Position numbers and translations under genes: made by a program. Shown piece by piece: positions 11,350 through 22,859 of a stretch of DNA of 64,000 bases. Origin of the DNA: Cristatella mucedo. Its lineage: Eukaryota > Bryozoa > Phylactolaemata > Cristatellidae. The stretch spans positions 2,353,501-2,417,500 of the forward strand of contig WPIO01000049.1 of assembly GCA_009760855.2 (NCBI GenBank), in the 5' to 3' direction. Position 1 is the first letter of the stretch, and the number at the start of each line of letters is the position of its first letter. The notes beneath the pieces were generated by a model. The model did no database searches. It was not told the DNA's origin and saw only the letters and a list, made by a program, of their open reading frames with translations.

Positions 11350-12590
11350 CTTTTCTATAGGCACCTGAATGCTCCCCAAGGCGATCAAGCCACCCAAAAA
11401 CCTTCAATGTTACTTGTGGCATCAGATTAGCATTAGCATCTTTGTGAAACAAAAACACCACGTCGCGTGTCATATCTCGGCAGAATCTCAAGGACGGCAT
11501 CCCGTTATATCGAAGGCCATGCTACTACTAATGGACACTTCGGTTTCTAATGACCAATGAAAAGCCTTTGTAACCATCTCATTCAGCGATTGCTGTCGAG
11601 ATTCAATGAGCTCGACATCCCATCATTCATGCACCATCCAAGACCTGTATTCGGGCCATCCACTGTGATTGCATGACTAGTAGATGCTTACGGGGCACCC
11701 GTATCAAGGAGCCTATCAGCGATGGGTAATATGCAGCTGAGGATAAACAAACAGTGACGAAAGTGTGTATACAGACTTTTTTGATGAACTCTGTGATTTT
11801 GGTTAACTTGCTGCCGAAACCTTGCCCGCCGCTAGCTGTGGGCAGCCAGCTTGCACTCCAGTTGAATTTTTTTCAGCATCGCCACATAGCGTCCATGCTG
11901 CAGTAAAGTGCAAGCTTAGCTGAACTCACATTTCGAATTTCCCGTTGATTCTTGAATTATTGGCAGTTGTGTATTTTACACGACACAGAGCTACGCTATA
12001 AATGAAACCGTTCAGAAGTCGTGATCAGGCACCCCAACGAGATGCAAGCCCCCACATCGACGAGTCAAGATTCAGTTAGTGGGAGCACAAGTCACATGCG
12101 ATGCTGAGATCGCTAATATTTGTATTTATAGACATGTTGCTAACACTTCACTTTCGGGTTAGGCATAGTTTGCATAATCGTGATTTTCGTTTACACGCAA
12201 ATCTTCAAGACACCCGATCCAATTTCTAGTACCTTTCCAGCACCTAGGTGTCGCTGCCGACAGGTCTGCCTGACTCTTGTTGAACGCTTCGGTCTATATA
12301 TTCCGCAATAAGACATCGCTAGCGAACGGACTATCGAACTCAAATGACCCTTTATGACTGGCGATACTGACATAACAAGCTACTGGATGAAGTTGCAACG
12401 AGTCGTAGACGCAACCTGTTCTCGGGCGTTTCCGCTTGATATCCAAATGCAATCACAAGCAATATGGCCCGCACTTGAGAGATTATCCTCCAGATGCGTG
12501 CCCAACGCGAAAATTTGGTCCAGTCAGCGTGCGTCCGGCATTTGTCTGTTCAATATCAGCCTAAGCTCTGGTTTTCATAGCATTGCAAAA
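11350..12590. other. intergenic DNA, nothing recognised
   Basis: No supported exon, repeat family or RNA gene. Confidence 0.4.
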
Positions 12591-12599
12591 AGCAAAGCT

Positions 12600-12775
12600 A
12601 AAAAAGATGGAGCGGACCTACGGGCGAGAGATCGATTATCGAGATATTAGTCGATAAGCTGCTTTGCTTGATAGGTAGCCAGAGCAGATTGGTGGGCGAA
12701 ACTGTGCTGTCGGTAGTGAAACAGTCCCAAAGGTTACAACAAATAAGCCTAGTTGCTGAGTTCTGCGCCAGCTGT
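12600..12775 (-). mobile_element. LINE family A fragment, RT thumb region
   Basis: The minus strand reads LAQNSATRLICCNLWDC and LLWLPIKQ, matching the [12 protein letters not shown]...LHWLPVKQ segment of better copies. It is short and decayed. Confidence 0.55.
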
Positions 12776-12945
12776 ATGAGGGCCCTGAAAGCCCAGGAGG
12801 TAAGGTGCTCGCTCTTCACGTGGGCTCGTGGGTTCGAATCCTGCAGTTGGCGATCCTTTATTGCCAACTGCAACCGGCCGTGAAAGCCGCTAAGGCTCTT
12901 CTTCCGATCGGCAAATGAGGCTGTTCAATCAGCTAAACATATTTT
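12776..12945 (+). mobile_element. tRNA-derived SINE, family 2
   Basis: GTAAGGTGCTCGCTCTTCACG provides the A-box region and GGGTTCGAATCC is a perfect consensus B box. The body (GCGATCCTTTATTGCC) and tail (AAATGAGGCTGTTCAATCAG then T-rich) match the other copies. It abuts a LINE A fragment. Confidence 0.75.
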
Positions 12946-13955
12946 TTATTCGGAGTGTTAGTGCACTTGGATAATTACCCTACAAGTTGTGAGTGTCATA
13001 AGTCTGGTCGGGATGTCACTAATTGATGGACCAGCTTGGCTGATGTATCTTTATATAAGCGGGCGCAAAATTTTGCAACACTACATAGGTTTATGTAACC
13101 AGACTTGATGCTGAATCTGATGTACTCACTCATTTAACCGCCACTTTGGCAGAGGGCACCTAGATTTTCGACGGAGGCTACAGATGATGTGCCGGCAGAG
13201 CTAATTTTGAGAGTTACGTCTACCAGGTTCAGAGTAACACTTGGTTTGCCCGTAATAAACGTATTGGTTTTTGTAGTCGTTCGATTTGAGAAAGTCCGTT
13301 GCCATTTACGTACCTATTTCAGCCAGTGCCTATTGGGGAGCTGAGCGAGTTTGAGATGCTGGCAGAGATGCAGAAAAGGAAGCACAAGCGCTGCTGCTTG
13401 TCGTCCGCGTAGAAAAGATTTCGCCAAGAATGCGCCACTCAGAGATTGCATCGGCAAACGAGACTAGTACTCGTGAAAATCAGTGGACTCAAAAAACTAA
13501 CTCCTGGCCCATCCCATACGTTAAAGTCTCACTGCACGAACTGTTTTCTTTCGACGTCTAACATCTATCACTGAGATACGAGCTCAACCATTGCAGCAGC
13601 ACAGCCATAGCTCCTATGATTCCTGGGCAAGACGAAAGGCTGCCCATGGAGCGTAAATATTCTTTTGTCAATATTCTGGCGGCTTATTACCGCCAAACTC
13701 TAGAAAGTTCTTGGGGCCCCACAGTTTTGCACTCAGACGAGGCCTGCGGCCCCAGACTCTGTAGGGTAGAAGGATGACAGAAGTGTCAAGATACCAGACA
13801 AGGTCACGAGGACGTTGGAAGGATAGCGTTCGGAATACGATGCGCATGAAGTAAGTGTGTCTATTTTGTATATTTCAAAGAGACAGGGAGCGTAGATTCT
13901 TTTAGGCAAGGAAAATTTAGGCACGTGTCATGAGTGCTACAGCTAAGGAAGCCAG
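12946..13955. other. intergenic DNA, nothing recognised
   Basis: No supported features were seen on either strand. Confidence 0.4.
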
Positions 13956-13959
13956 CGTT

Positions 13960-14175
13960 CTAACTTCTAGCTGACCTGCAAAGGCTCCCAGTCGAGCAGG
14001 GCGTCGACTTTAAGGTTTGGTAACTCACTTTCAGGTCCCTTTATTCTTTGGCTCCCGCCTAACTATCAGATCTACTCCTCAAGCATCGTACCACCCGCTT
14101 TTCGGAGTCTATCTGCTAACCCATACCTCGTACAAATCTCAAATCCTTTGTAGACCGTGCCTTCTGTGTCGAGAC
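13960..14175 (+). mobile_element. LINE family A fragment
   Basis: It matches the LADLQRLPVEQ...RSLYSLAPA...KSFVDRA stretch of family A, truncated at both ends. Confidence 0.7.
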
Positions 14176-14257
14176 CTACCATTTGCTCTACGACCTCAAC
14201 TTGTAATGTAACGTAATGTATCTCCGTCAGTAACTCCACAAAGTCATAAAGACCATG

Positions 14258-15545
14258 TGGGTGTTACGCAGGAGAGTTTTGTATAGCACACTCACAGCCT
14301 AAGCGGCTTTCGGTACGCATTCGGTAGCCAACAGACTTCGTCTCACGCAACAAAGAGAAAGTGGGAAGCATAGCAGAGTTAGGAGAGCATTTGAGGTACT
14401 GAGTAGCATAGAAGTAGCAGTTCAGGACCGCTGAAAAAGATGTGCCATAGTCGGCAGTTGGAGAGTACAAGTCGTTGCGTAAGAATTGTGGAAGCGAGTT
14501 CCACAGTCTAGGACCTGCAGAGCTAAAGCTTCTGTCGCCAACTGTCTTTAAGCGGAGGAATGGGACACCTAATTTATTGTCCACACAGGACCTGAGGGCG
14601 CGAACAGGCTGAAACTGATGCAGCAGTTCAGCTAGGTATGCAGGAGCCAAGCCGTGGCGGGCCTTGTGGGTCAGCGTAAGAACTTTGCTCTGTATCCTTT
14701 GCTCAACCGGCAACCATTCTAGCTCTTTCAGCAAAGGAGACACGTGCTCAAACCGCTGGGACTTGAAGACCAGCCTTGCAGCCATATTCATAGTCCGCTG
14801 TAGTGGCATAATAGCTTTCTTTGGTAGCCCAGCCAAAAGGGAATTACAATAATCAAGCCGAGACAGAACTAAAGAGCTAGTTAAATTTTTTACAAGCCAC
14901 TGTGGGAGACAGCTTCTAATCTTGGATAGGGATCGGATGTGATGGCTAGCTGTAGAGGCAGTCTTCTGAATGAAGCTTTTGAAATTGAGGCAGCTGTCGA
15001 AGACGACACCTAGATTACGAGCACGTGGTAAAAGTCGCACAATAGCATCACCTATACCTTAGAACAGCAAAGCCTTTTAATCCAGCCACACGCTTAGGGT
15101 GTCCTATGAGAAGCAGTTCGGTTTTATCGTCATTTAATTTCAGGAAGTTTTCCGACATCCAGGATCGAATATCGGCAAGGCAAGCATTCAGTTTCTCAGT
15201 TGCTGCAGCAGATTCCGACGGTTTAAATGACAAATACAACTGAGTATCGTCAGCATAGAAGTGATATCCTATTCCATGGGCCTTAATCACTTTTCCCAGA
15301 GGTTGCGTATAAATGGAGAACAGCAAGGGACCAAGTACAGACCCTTGAGGGACTCCACAGGTGACCCTTCTCATGTCTGAGACCTGACCCCCACACGACA
15401 CGGATTGAACACGATCAGACAAGTAGGATTTAAACCACGCCAGTGCATCGTCTGCCAGACCGATCGTTGTTCTCAATCTTTCAAGCAGAACTTCGTGATC
15501 AATGGTGTCGAAGGCAGCAGACAGGTCGACGAAACCCATCGTTCG
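14258..15545 (-). mobile_element. L2/CR1-like LINE family B, RT domain to 3' end
   Basis: On the minus strand the element starts at [20 protein letters not shown] and retains the core palm motifs [14 protein letters not shown] and [10 protein letters not shown], then [20 protein letters not shown] stop follows AVLRYR near 15048 and the frame resumes immediately (RLLPRARNLGVVFDS) to 14264, so only one clear lesion breaks about 420 codons. The catalytic Asp pair is present. Its sequence and 3' end differ from family A (no AAAGCGCC hairpin or ATT tail is obvious). The N-terminal endonuclease is missing through 5' truncation. Confidence 0.88.
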
Positions 15546-15885
15546 TACTTACTTCAGGATCGGCTCCTTCCACTGACACGTCCGTCGGACGGCATTGTTA
15601 CCCAAGCCGTAAATTTTGAGAACGTCTCGAGTTACTCTCAGTCGTCAGGGCTTCAAACGCACAAGTGGCTGAAGTGTTTCTTAATCACAGAGAAGAAGTT
15701 TAACTGCTTTCCACGCTTCCTTTCACCCTTTCTCGCGTGGCTTGGACCCATCTGCAGTGAGGTCAGGGTCGGGAAGAAGGTCGGCGGCGGCGCGGATTGC
15801 AAACTTCCCGTGCGCTGAGGTAGCCACCCGTCACAACGCAAGACAACGCAAATGGCAAGGCAAGGCTACGCAGAGGGCAAGCGAC
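15546..15885. other. intergenic DNA, nothing recognised
   Basis: Increasingly GC-rich sequence leads into the coding relic; no separate feature is supported. Confidence 0.4.
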
Positions 15886-15889
15886 GTGA

Positions 15890-16925
15890 TGAACGAGGAG
15901 GTGCACGTCGTTACAGGAAAGTACGGCATCGAGAAACGGACTGTCGTGACAGTAGCTGAAAGTCAAACTTTGCCGATAAGACCAGTCGATGCCAATCGAT
16001 TCCTAACGAGCCTGAGCGCCTGAGCTGCTGGCGCTGACTCGTGACGAGTCGGTCGATTATTCGCTCAACATCACGTCGCCTCCTCGAACTGCTCAAGGAC
16101 TTGTGCCAGCGGTACTTCGAGCCCGCCGTCCGCCATTTCTCACTTGAGAGCCCCGCCGAAGAAGGTCGCGATGACATTCAGAAGGACATCGTCTATGCAT
16201 TCGCGAACGCTCGTCTCGCAAGCGTCTCGATGACGACCAAGCCGCGACCTATTACTGTAGTCTGGCGGATGAGACGTGCGATGCGAGCAAGAACGAGCAG
16301 TTGGCTCTCGCAAACCACTTCGCTCAGCTGAAGATGCATTGTGCTCTGCTCGAGAGACTCGACCATCACGTGACAACTATGCGCACGTGACAACTATGCT
16401 GTGCTGATACTCGGTGCCATTGCGGACATTCAGACTAGTCGCAATCCTTCGATCACCATTTATGGACGTCAGTAAAGTTTTCGTGAAATCCATGACGGTG
16501 GGGCCAATCTGAGCCACGTGACTAATCGTCTGCAAGACGCGATTAGGCAACTGAATGAGTTGGCACACTGCGGGAATGCCTAGGCGCAGCTAGGCGGAGC
16601 TGCAGCTGCAGCCGTGTTTGCGGCCTTTGTTTGCGGCGTAGGCGACATTGTAATAATTTCAAAAGTTGTCAGTGGCATTACAGAAATGGCTACTGGCTCT
16701 TGCAAGCGAAATTGCCAACTGCTCTGTAGGCAAAAGAAGAACGTACAGGAAATGATCAACGTGCAGCGGGCTGTAACAGGCTGTGGTCTCAACCGGAAGA
16801 CTTCGCTGGTGAGCCCTGGAGGTATGAAGTGGTCGGCATTTTGAGAGCTCCATCCCTCATCGACATGTTTGCCCCCGCCGCTGCAGTCGTTGAGCACATC
16901 GAAGAGAAGCGCATACATTACGGCT
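15890..16925 (+). pseudogene. frameshifted coding relic, unknown protein family
   Basis: Protein-like stretches follow one another on the plus strand in changing frames: MNEEVHVVTGKYGIEKRTVV (from 15889), then PELLALTRDESVDYSLNIT, LLKDLCQRYFEPAVRHFSLE, DDDQAATYYCSLADETCDAS with NHFAQLKMHCALLERLDHHV, NYAVLILGAIADIQTSRNPS, NRLQDAIRQLNELAHCGNA, an in-frame TAG, an Ala/Val-rich hydrophobic segment (AAAAAVFAAFVCGVGDIVII) and finally EPWRYEVVGILRAPSLIDMF...EHIEEKR before a TGA. A 17-base tandem duplication (around 16368-16402) adds one frameshift. Composition is acidic/amphipathic with one hydrophobic helix. I do not recognise the family. It may be a decayed gene, a processed copy, or coding exons with introns I failed to place. 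Confidence 0.45.
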
Positions 16926-17154
16926 GAGCAGAGAGTAAAGGCAACGAGCTATCTCGATCACGTGCTTTTATTTCATCATGTTCTCCTTTATCCTGCATCC
17001 AATGGAGCACTTGCTATTGGTCGTGCTCAAGCTATATCAGGAATGAAAAATAATAATTCGGGGTACGGGCGTGGGCGTTCCCATTCAACAGGTTCTCAGC
17101 AGGAAAAGAGAGCTCGCAATCAGCACCCTCTGAAGGTCTGAAGGTCTGGGGGCC

Positions 17155-17220
17155 ATCACGGGGGGGGGGCAACTTGGGGCCATCACCAGGGACCGATCGA
17201 GGGGCCATCACCGGGGGCCA
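17155..17220 (+). repeat. G-rich cluster with several G4 runs
   Basis: A ten-G run is followed by GGGGCC-containing repeats (GGGGCCATCACCGGGGG), giving several G tracts within about 65 bases. Confidence 0.7.
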
Positions 17221-17283
17221 TCTCTTGGCACTGGTTTCCTTAGTTGTGGCCACTAACCACACTTGCATGCATGTTTATCACAA

Positions 17284-17523
17284 AATTTAGTGGGTCCCCG
17301 TGATTAGCTCTTTATATGTGTTTATTCGTGCTGACACTGTTGCATGCTGCCACTAACCAGATTCAGACACGCACGACCCTGTGCGCGTCACCCCTAGCCA
17401 TGTCATCCGATCGCGTTTCCCTTTGCAGCAAATGTAAAGCGCTTAGAAAGAGACTGAGTTCTCTGAGGGCGCTTTATCAAATGCAAAATTATTATTATTA
17501 TTACCATTATCATCATTATAATT
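17284..17523 (+). mobile_element. LINE family A 3' end
   Basis: 3' UTR (TTTAGTGGGTCCCCGTGATT), hairpin (AAAGCGCTTAG...GGGCGCTTTATCAA) and ATT tail only. Confidence 0.8.
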
Positions 17524-18150
17524 AGCACACTGCAAGCAGCGCCGCCATATCAGAGCTGCTACGGAAGTTTTAGCGTTCTCTGCGTTCATCCATTCTCTCG
17601 GCTTCCAGCGGCATGCGGTGCCAACGGTGGTGCGTTCCGCTGCCGCCCCGCGTGCGCCGCTCTTCGGCGAATGCTCTTCGGTCGCCTTTAATCGCAGAGA
17701 AAGAGACACTGGAAACTGGTCGCTGCGGCGGCGGCGTCCAGCATCGTCGCTCGACCGGCGCCCGACCGACGGGCCGATGCACCAGCCGATCGACCTTTCG
17801 GTCGGCACTCGATCGTAATCGGAATCCGTCGGCCAGCTGACGGCTTCAGGCGGTGTGTGCAGTGAAGCTCACCTGTCATTCGCTATTCGGCCGAATGTCA
17901 GCCGAATCGACGGCTTCGAGCGAGGTATCGATTGTCGCCGCCGCAGCCGCCGGGCTCGCGACCGAGGTGGTACCTTTGATGACGCAGGTCGATTGATTAG
18001 GAAAGCAAGGCGCCGGCCGGTAGTGGCCGGTACCACTCCGACTGCCTTCGATTGATGACGTGCAGGAATGTCCAGAGGCAGACGCTGCTCCCTTGCTCCG
18101 CGCCAGACGACGCCGCCCAACCACTCTGAGCTGGGCTTGGCACAGCTCGA
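17524..18150. promoter_or_regulatory. CpG-rich island, no gene assigned
   Basis: Dense CpG and repeated CCGGC/CGATCG words. Overlapping Arg/Pro-rich frames exist on both strands, as expected of GC-rich DNA, and none shows a domain. It could be a promoter island for an unseen transcript. Confidence 0.3.
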
Positions 18151-18194
18151 CTGTGGAGTAAATTACTTTGACCTTTGGCTAGGATAGGTTTTCC

Positions 18195-18501
<307 letters not shown>

Positions 18502-18849
18502 GATTGGAGTCCTACCCAAAGAATGCTCGCACTTCAAAATCCGTGTAGAAGGGCTAGAATCTATCAGCATGCGATTTGTCCCTTAAAAGCTCGGCGATAG
18601 CCGCTATGACTCGCTGCAGTTAGATAAACGAGGCTGTTGCATCTTACGACCTCTGCACCGCTTCGCTTTCACTCTCAGCCAGGAATCCATCGAGCCTCCG
18701 GAGCGCACGCATCTCTCTCTGCATCAGCTCAACTTTCGTCTGTGTGAATCTTTCTTTGCGTGCTTAAGGTCGCTACAATTTTCTATGCTAATAATACATC
18801 ACCCAAGAAACTGCAATAAACCTTGAATCTGTCACGTTGCCGTCATTGG

Positions 18850-19575
18850 GAAGCCGACAGTCTTCGTCTCACGCAGCAAAGAGAAAATTGGGAAGCAGCA
18901 TAGCTGAGTCTGGAAGGCAGTTGAGGCAATGAGTAGTAAGGATGTAGAAGCTCAGGACTGCTGGAAAGAAACGCCCTAGTCGGCAGCAGGATAGTAGACG
19001 TCGTTGCGTAAGAATCGTGAAAGTGAGTTCTACAGTCAAGGACCTGCTGAGCAAAAGCTTCTGTCGCCAGCGGTCATTAAGCGGAGGAATGAAAGAGCTA
19101 ATTAATCGTCCATAAAGGACCTGATAGCACGATGAGGCTGAAACTAACTGGTGGAGCAGTTCAGTTAGGTATGGAGGAGCCAACTCGTTGCGGGCCTTAT
19201 GGATCAGTGTAAGAATTTCACTTTGTCTCAATCGATCCACGGGAAGTCATCGAAGCTCTTTCAACAAAGAGACACGTGGTCGATCATTTGAGATATATCA
19301 ACTAGCCTAGAAGCCATCTCATCACCGGCTGCTGGGACTTAATTGCTTTTGTCGGTAAGTCGGCCAAAATTGAATCGCAATACTAACAATAGTTTTACAT
19401 AAATAATAAATAATAATATAAATATAAATAAATAAATAAAATTAATTGATTAATTAATTGAAAAATAAAAATAAATAGAAATAATAATAATAATATAACT
19501 AAGACAGAATCAGGGAGCAAGTTTTCTTTTCGTAAGCCACCGTGGTAGAGAGTCCCTAATCTGTCCTGTCGGCTG
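18850..19575 (-). mobile_element. LINE family B fragment with AT-rich insertion
   Basis: The minus strand reads LIHKARNELAPPYLTELLHQL and the family B 3' end (CFPxSAMLL, FSLRE-like). Homology continues beyond an AT-only block (about 19384-19498) to about 19575, matching the family B copy at 14.9 kb, so the AT-rich sequence was inserted or expanded inside the LINE. Confidence 0.75.
19384..19498. repeat. AT-only repeat (AATA/ATAA) inside LINE B
   Basis: About 115 bases almost entirely of A and T with ATAAATAA and TTAATTAATTG words, interrupting LINE family B homology. Confidence 0.85.
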
Positions 19576-19639
19576 GCCCTCTCAGCGCTGCTATTTGAGA
19601 GTGAAGCATCAAATATGTAAGCACTCATTATTTGAACTT

Positions 19640-20850
19640 TTAAAGCCGCGATGTGCTAAGCGCGCGCAGCTAATCGCCACCATTAGCTCTAGCGCATATC
19701 GAGCTGCGAAACGCCATTATGTATAATTTTGGATCAAAGCCGCAGCTTTCTTACTTTTATTTTGGAAATGGCAGCTGTATTGCAGTGTATCGCTGCTGTA
19801 TCGCAGTAATTCGTATGACTCAGGAAGCCTGGATGCATTTGCCTCGCCTTCCTTCTGTGGCAGCAGCGTGCTGGGCAACGCAACCAATTTTTGCGCCCCT
19901 CTACCGTCGCCGACGAAAATATTTTGTCTTAATACCACTCAATGAGACCATTGAGTTTGTGTCAAGGGGCGCTATATTTTTTAATTTAATGCGGGTCAAG
20001 CCCTGCCTATTTGAAAATATTGCGAGTCTTGCCTCCTACCTAAAAATATCTGCAGGTCTCACTCCTAAATGAAAATTCTGGCTTCGAAACTGTAGTTAGG
20101 CGCAGCTCAACGCTGATGTAATGCCCGATACTATTTCGGCGCGCATGAATAAATTTTAGAAAAAATAACTTACACTCGCTTTAAAAGAAAACTATTAAAT
20201 TTAATTTTGAAAAAAAAAACATTTTCGTTGCTCCAATGTGTATTTTGTTCCATTAAAAAAGATTTGTAAGCTTGGCAGTCAGTGAGGCGGGCTCACAAGC
20301 TAGGTCGCTGAACATCCAGCTCCGTGTTCCAATGCAAAGTTAAAGTCTCCCTTGACTTTTTTCACAGTTGCTACTAGTTAATGCATGTTTTATGTATTGG
20401 ATTGAAGCAAAAGTCCGAGCTTTTTTGGTTTTTGCTGACTCATGTGGCAACCACGCTCCCCTCCATTATTTGAACCTTTTTCGTTGACTCCAAGCTGAGA
20501 CAAATGGTCTTCCGGTCGTAATCCGTCCCCTCTGGGCGTGATGGCGCAGCGACGGATCGGCAGCCGACTGAAATCTCTCAAGCGAAAATGCTTTGCCCCG
20601 AAAAAAATGCCAAGCCTCCGCAATTGTACTGCACTTGCCACCGCAGGTGGAGCGCTCGCGCGCACGCGCGCAGGATCACTTCGCTGCACACTAACTTGGC
20701 ATCACTTGCTCATCTCTTCCGGGCAGGCCGGGCCGCCACAGGCATCCTATTGGCGCAATCGAATGAGGACGAGGAACCTCTTTCCGTGGCCAAGGTCAGT
20801 TCTTCTTTTACAGACGCCCTCTCGCCGCTCTCTGGTGCATTCCGGCCGGA
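19640..20850. other. intergenic DNA, nothing firmly recognised
   Basis: Mixed composition. A tRNA-like patch near 20280-20335 is too weak to call. Confidence 0.35.
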
Positions 20851-20852
20851 AG

Positions 20853-22097
20853 AATATTGACGTGAATGGACAATGATCATCCGATGTACCTCTGAAATAT
20901 GGAGTACCTCAGGGCTCCGTGCTAGGTCCGGTTCTTTTTACGGTTTATACTCTCCCTCTTGCTGATGTGATTGCCAAGCACAATCTAGGCTTTCACTTAT
21001 ATGCGTATGGCACTCAGTTGTACCTTTGCTTTGATCCCTCACAGCCTTCGAGCACCTCGAATTCTCTAAACTCACTTGCTGCATGCATTGATGACATCCG
21101 CACATGGATGGCAGCAAATTTTCTAAAATTAAACAATGATAAAACTAACTTACTAGTTATGGGCAAACCCAGTGTGATTCAGAGACTGGAAAGGCTGACT
21201 CTCAAAATTGGCTCTGCCAGCATATCTCCTGTCGAATCAGCTCGAAATCTAGGTGTCATATTCCAAAGCGACCTCTCGTTAGACGACCATTTCAGCTCCA
21301 CAGTCAAATCTGCCTATTTTCTGCTTCATAACATTGCTAAAATTCGGGCTTGTTTAGATAAGGATACCAAGTCCAAGTTGGTCCATGCATTCGTGACATC
21401 CCGTCTCGACTTCTGCAACTCACTGCTTACTGGCCTACCAGCATGTGCGATCAGGCGATTGCAGCTGGTGCAAAATTCTGCAGCTAGGCTTGTCTGTCGT
21501 GAGAGTCGCAGTTGCCACATTACTCCACATCTCGCCGACCTGCACTGGCTACCAGTCAAGCAACGGATTGACTTCAAGGTTTTGTCGCTCACTTTTAGGT
21601 CCCTTCATTCTATGGCTCCAGCCTCTCTGTCAGATATACTACCCCATCAGGCCAAGCACCGTACCACCCGCTTTTCGAAATCCAATAGTCTACAAATTCC
21701 TCGTACAAACCTTAAATCCTTTGGAGACCGTGCATTTAGTTCGTATGCTCCCAAAGCCTGGAACTCACCCCCGACTTGCGTTCGAACATCCCCTGACCTG
21801 ACCACATTTAAAAGGAACCTAAAAACACACCTATTTAGGATAGCATTTAGTGGGTCCGTGTGATTCGTCCTTGATGCGCTTGTGCGTGCTGACACTGTGC
21901 ATGCTGCCACTAATCACATTTGCATGCTGACCCTGTGCATGTCACCCCTAACCATATTATTCATTTTTTTTCAAGCATGATTTTACTTACAATTCCATTG
22001 CATTTCCCTTTGCAGCAAATGTGAAGCGCCTAGAAAGAGATTAGGTTCTCTGAGGGCGCTTTATCAAGTACATCATTATTATTATTATTATTATTAA
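20853..22097 (+). mobile_element. LINE family A, RT palm to 3' end, catalytic motif lost
   Basis: An uninterrupted frame from the [14 protein letters not shown] motif to 21863 (about 315 codons) covers the RT palm, thumb and C-terminus, followed by the 3' UTR, hairpin (22020-22065) and (ATT)n. The catalytic motif reads YAYG instead of YADD (near 21000-21012), so both catalytic aspartates of the box are gone although the frame is open. The 5' end is truncated inside the RT near 20853. Confidence 0.92.
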
Positions 22098-22299
22098 GAA
22101 GAAAAGCAGAGCGCTCCGACCGTGGTGGAGCAGCGCTGCTCTGCGACGTGGCGTTTCGGAGCAGCGCTGCAGTCCGCCGACTAGCTGTGCGCTGCAGGCT
22201 GCTTCCTCTCGGCATCTGCCGTGATTCGCTTTATGTTCGCGTCTGCTGCTGTCGCTCCTGCTCGGCTGCCGCTCGCACGCGCCGCTCTTTGTCTGTATG

Positions 22300-22858
<559 letters not shown>

Positions 22859-22859
22859 C

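Noticed and set aside
20280-20335. tRNA-like patch (GTGAGGCGGGCTCACAAG, GTGTTCCAATGC)
   Set aside because: The match to SINE family 2 is too weak and no tail follows.
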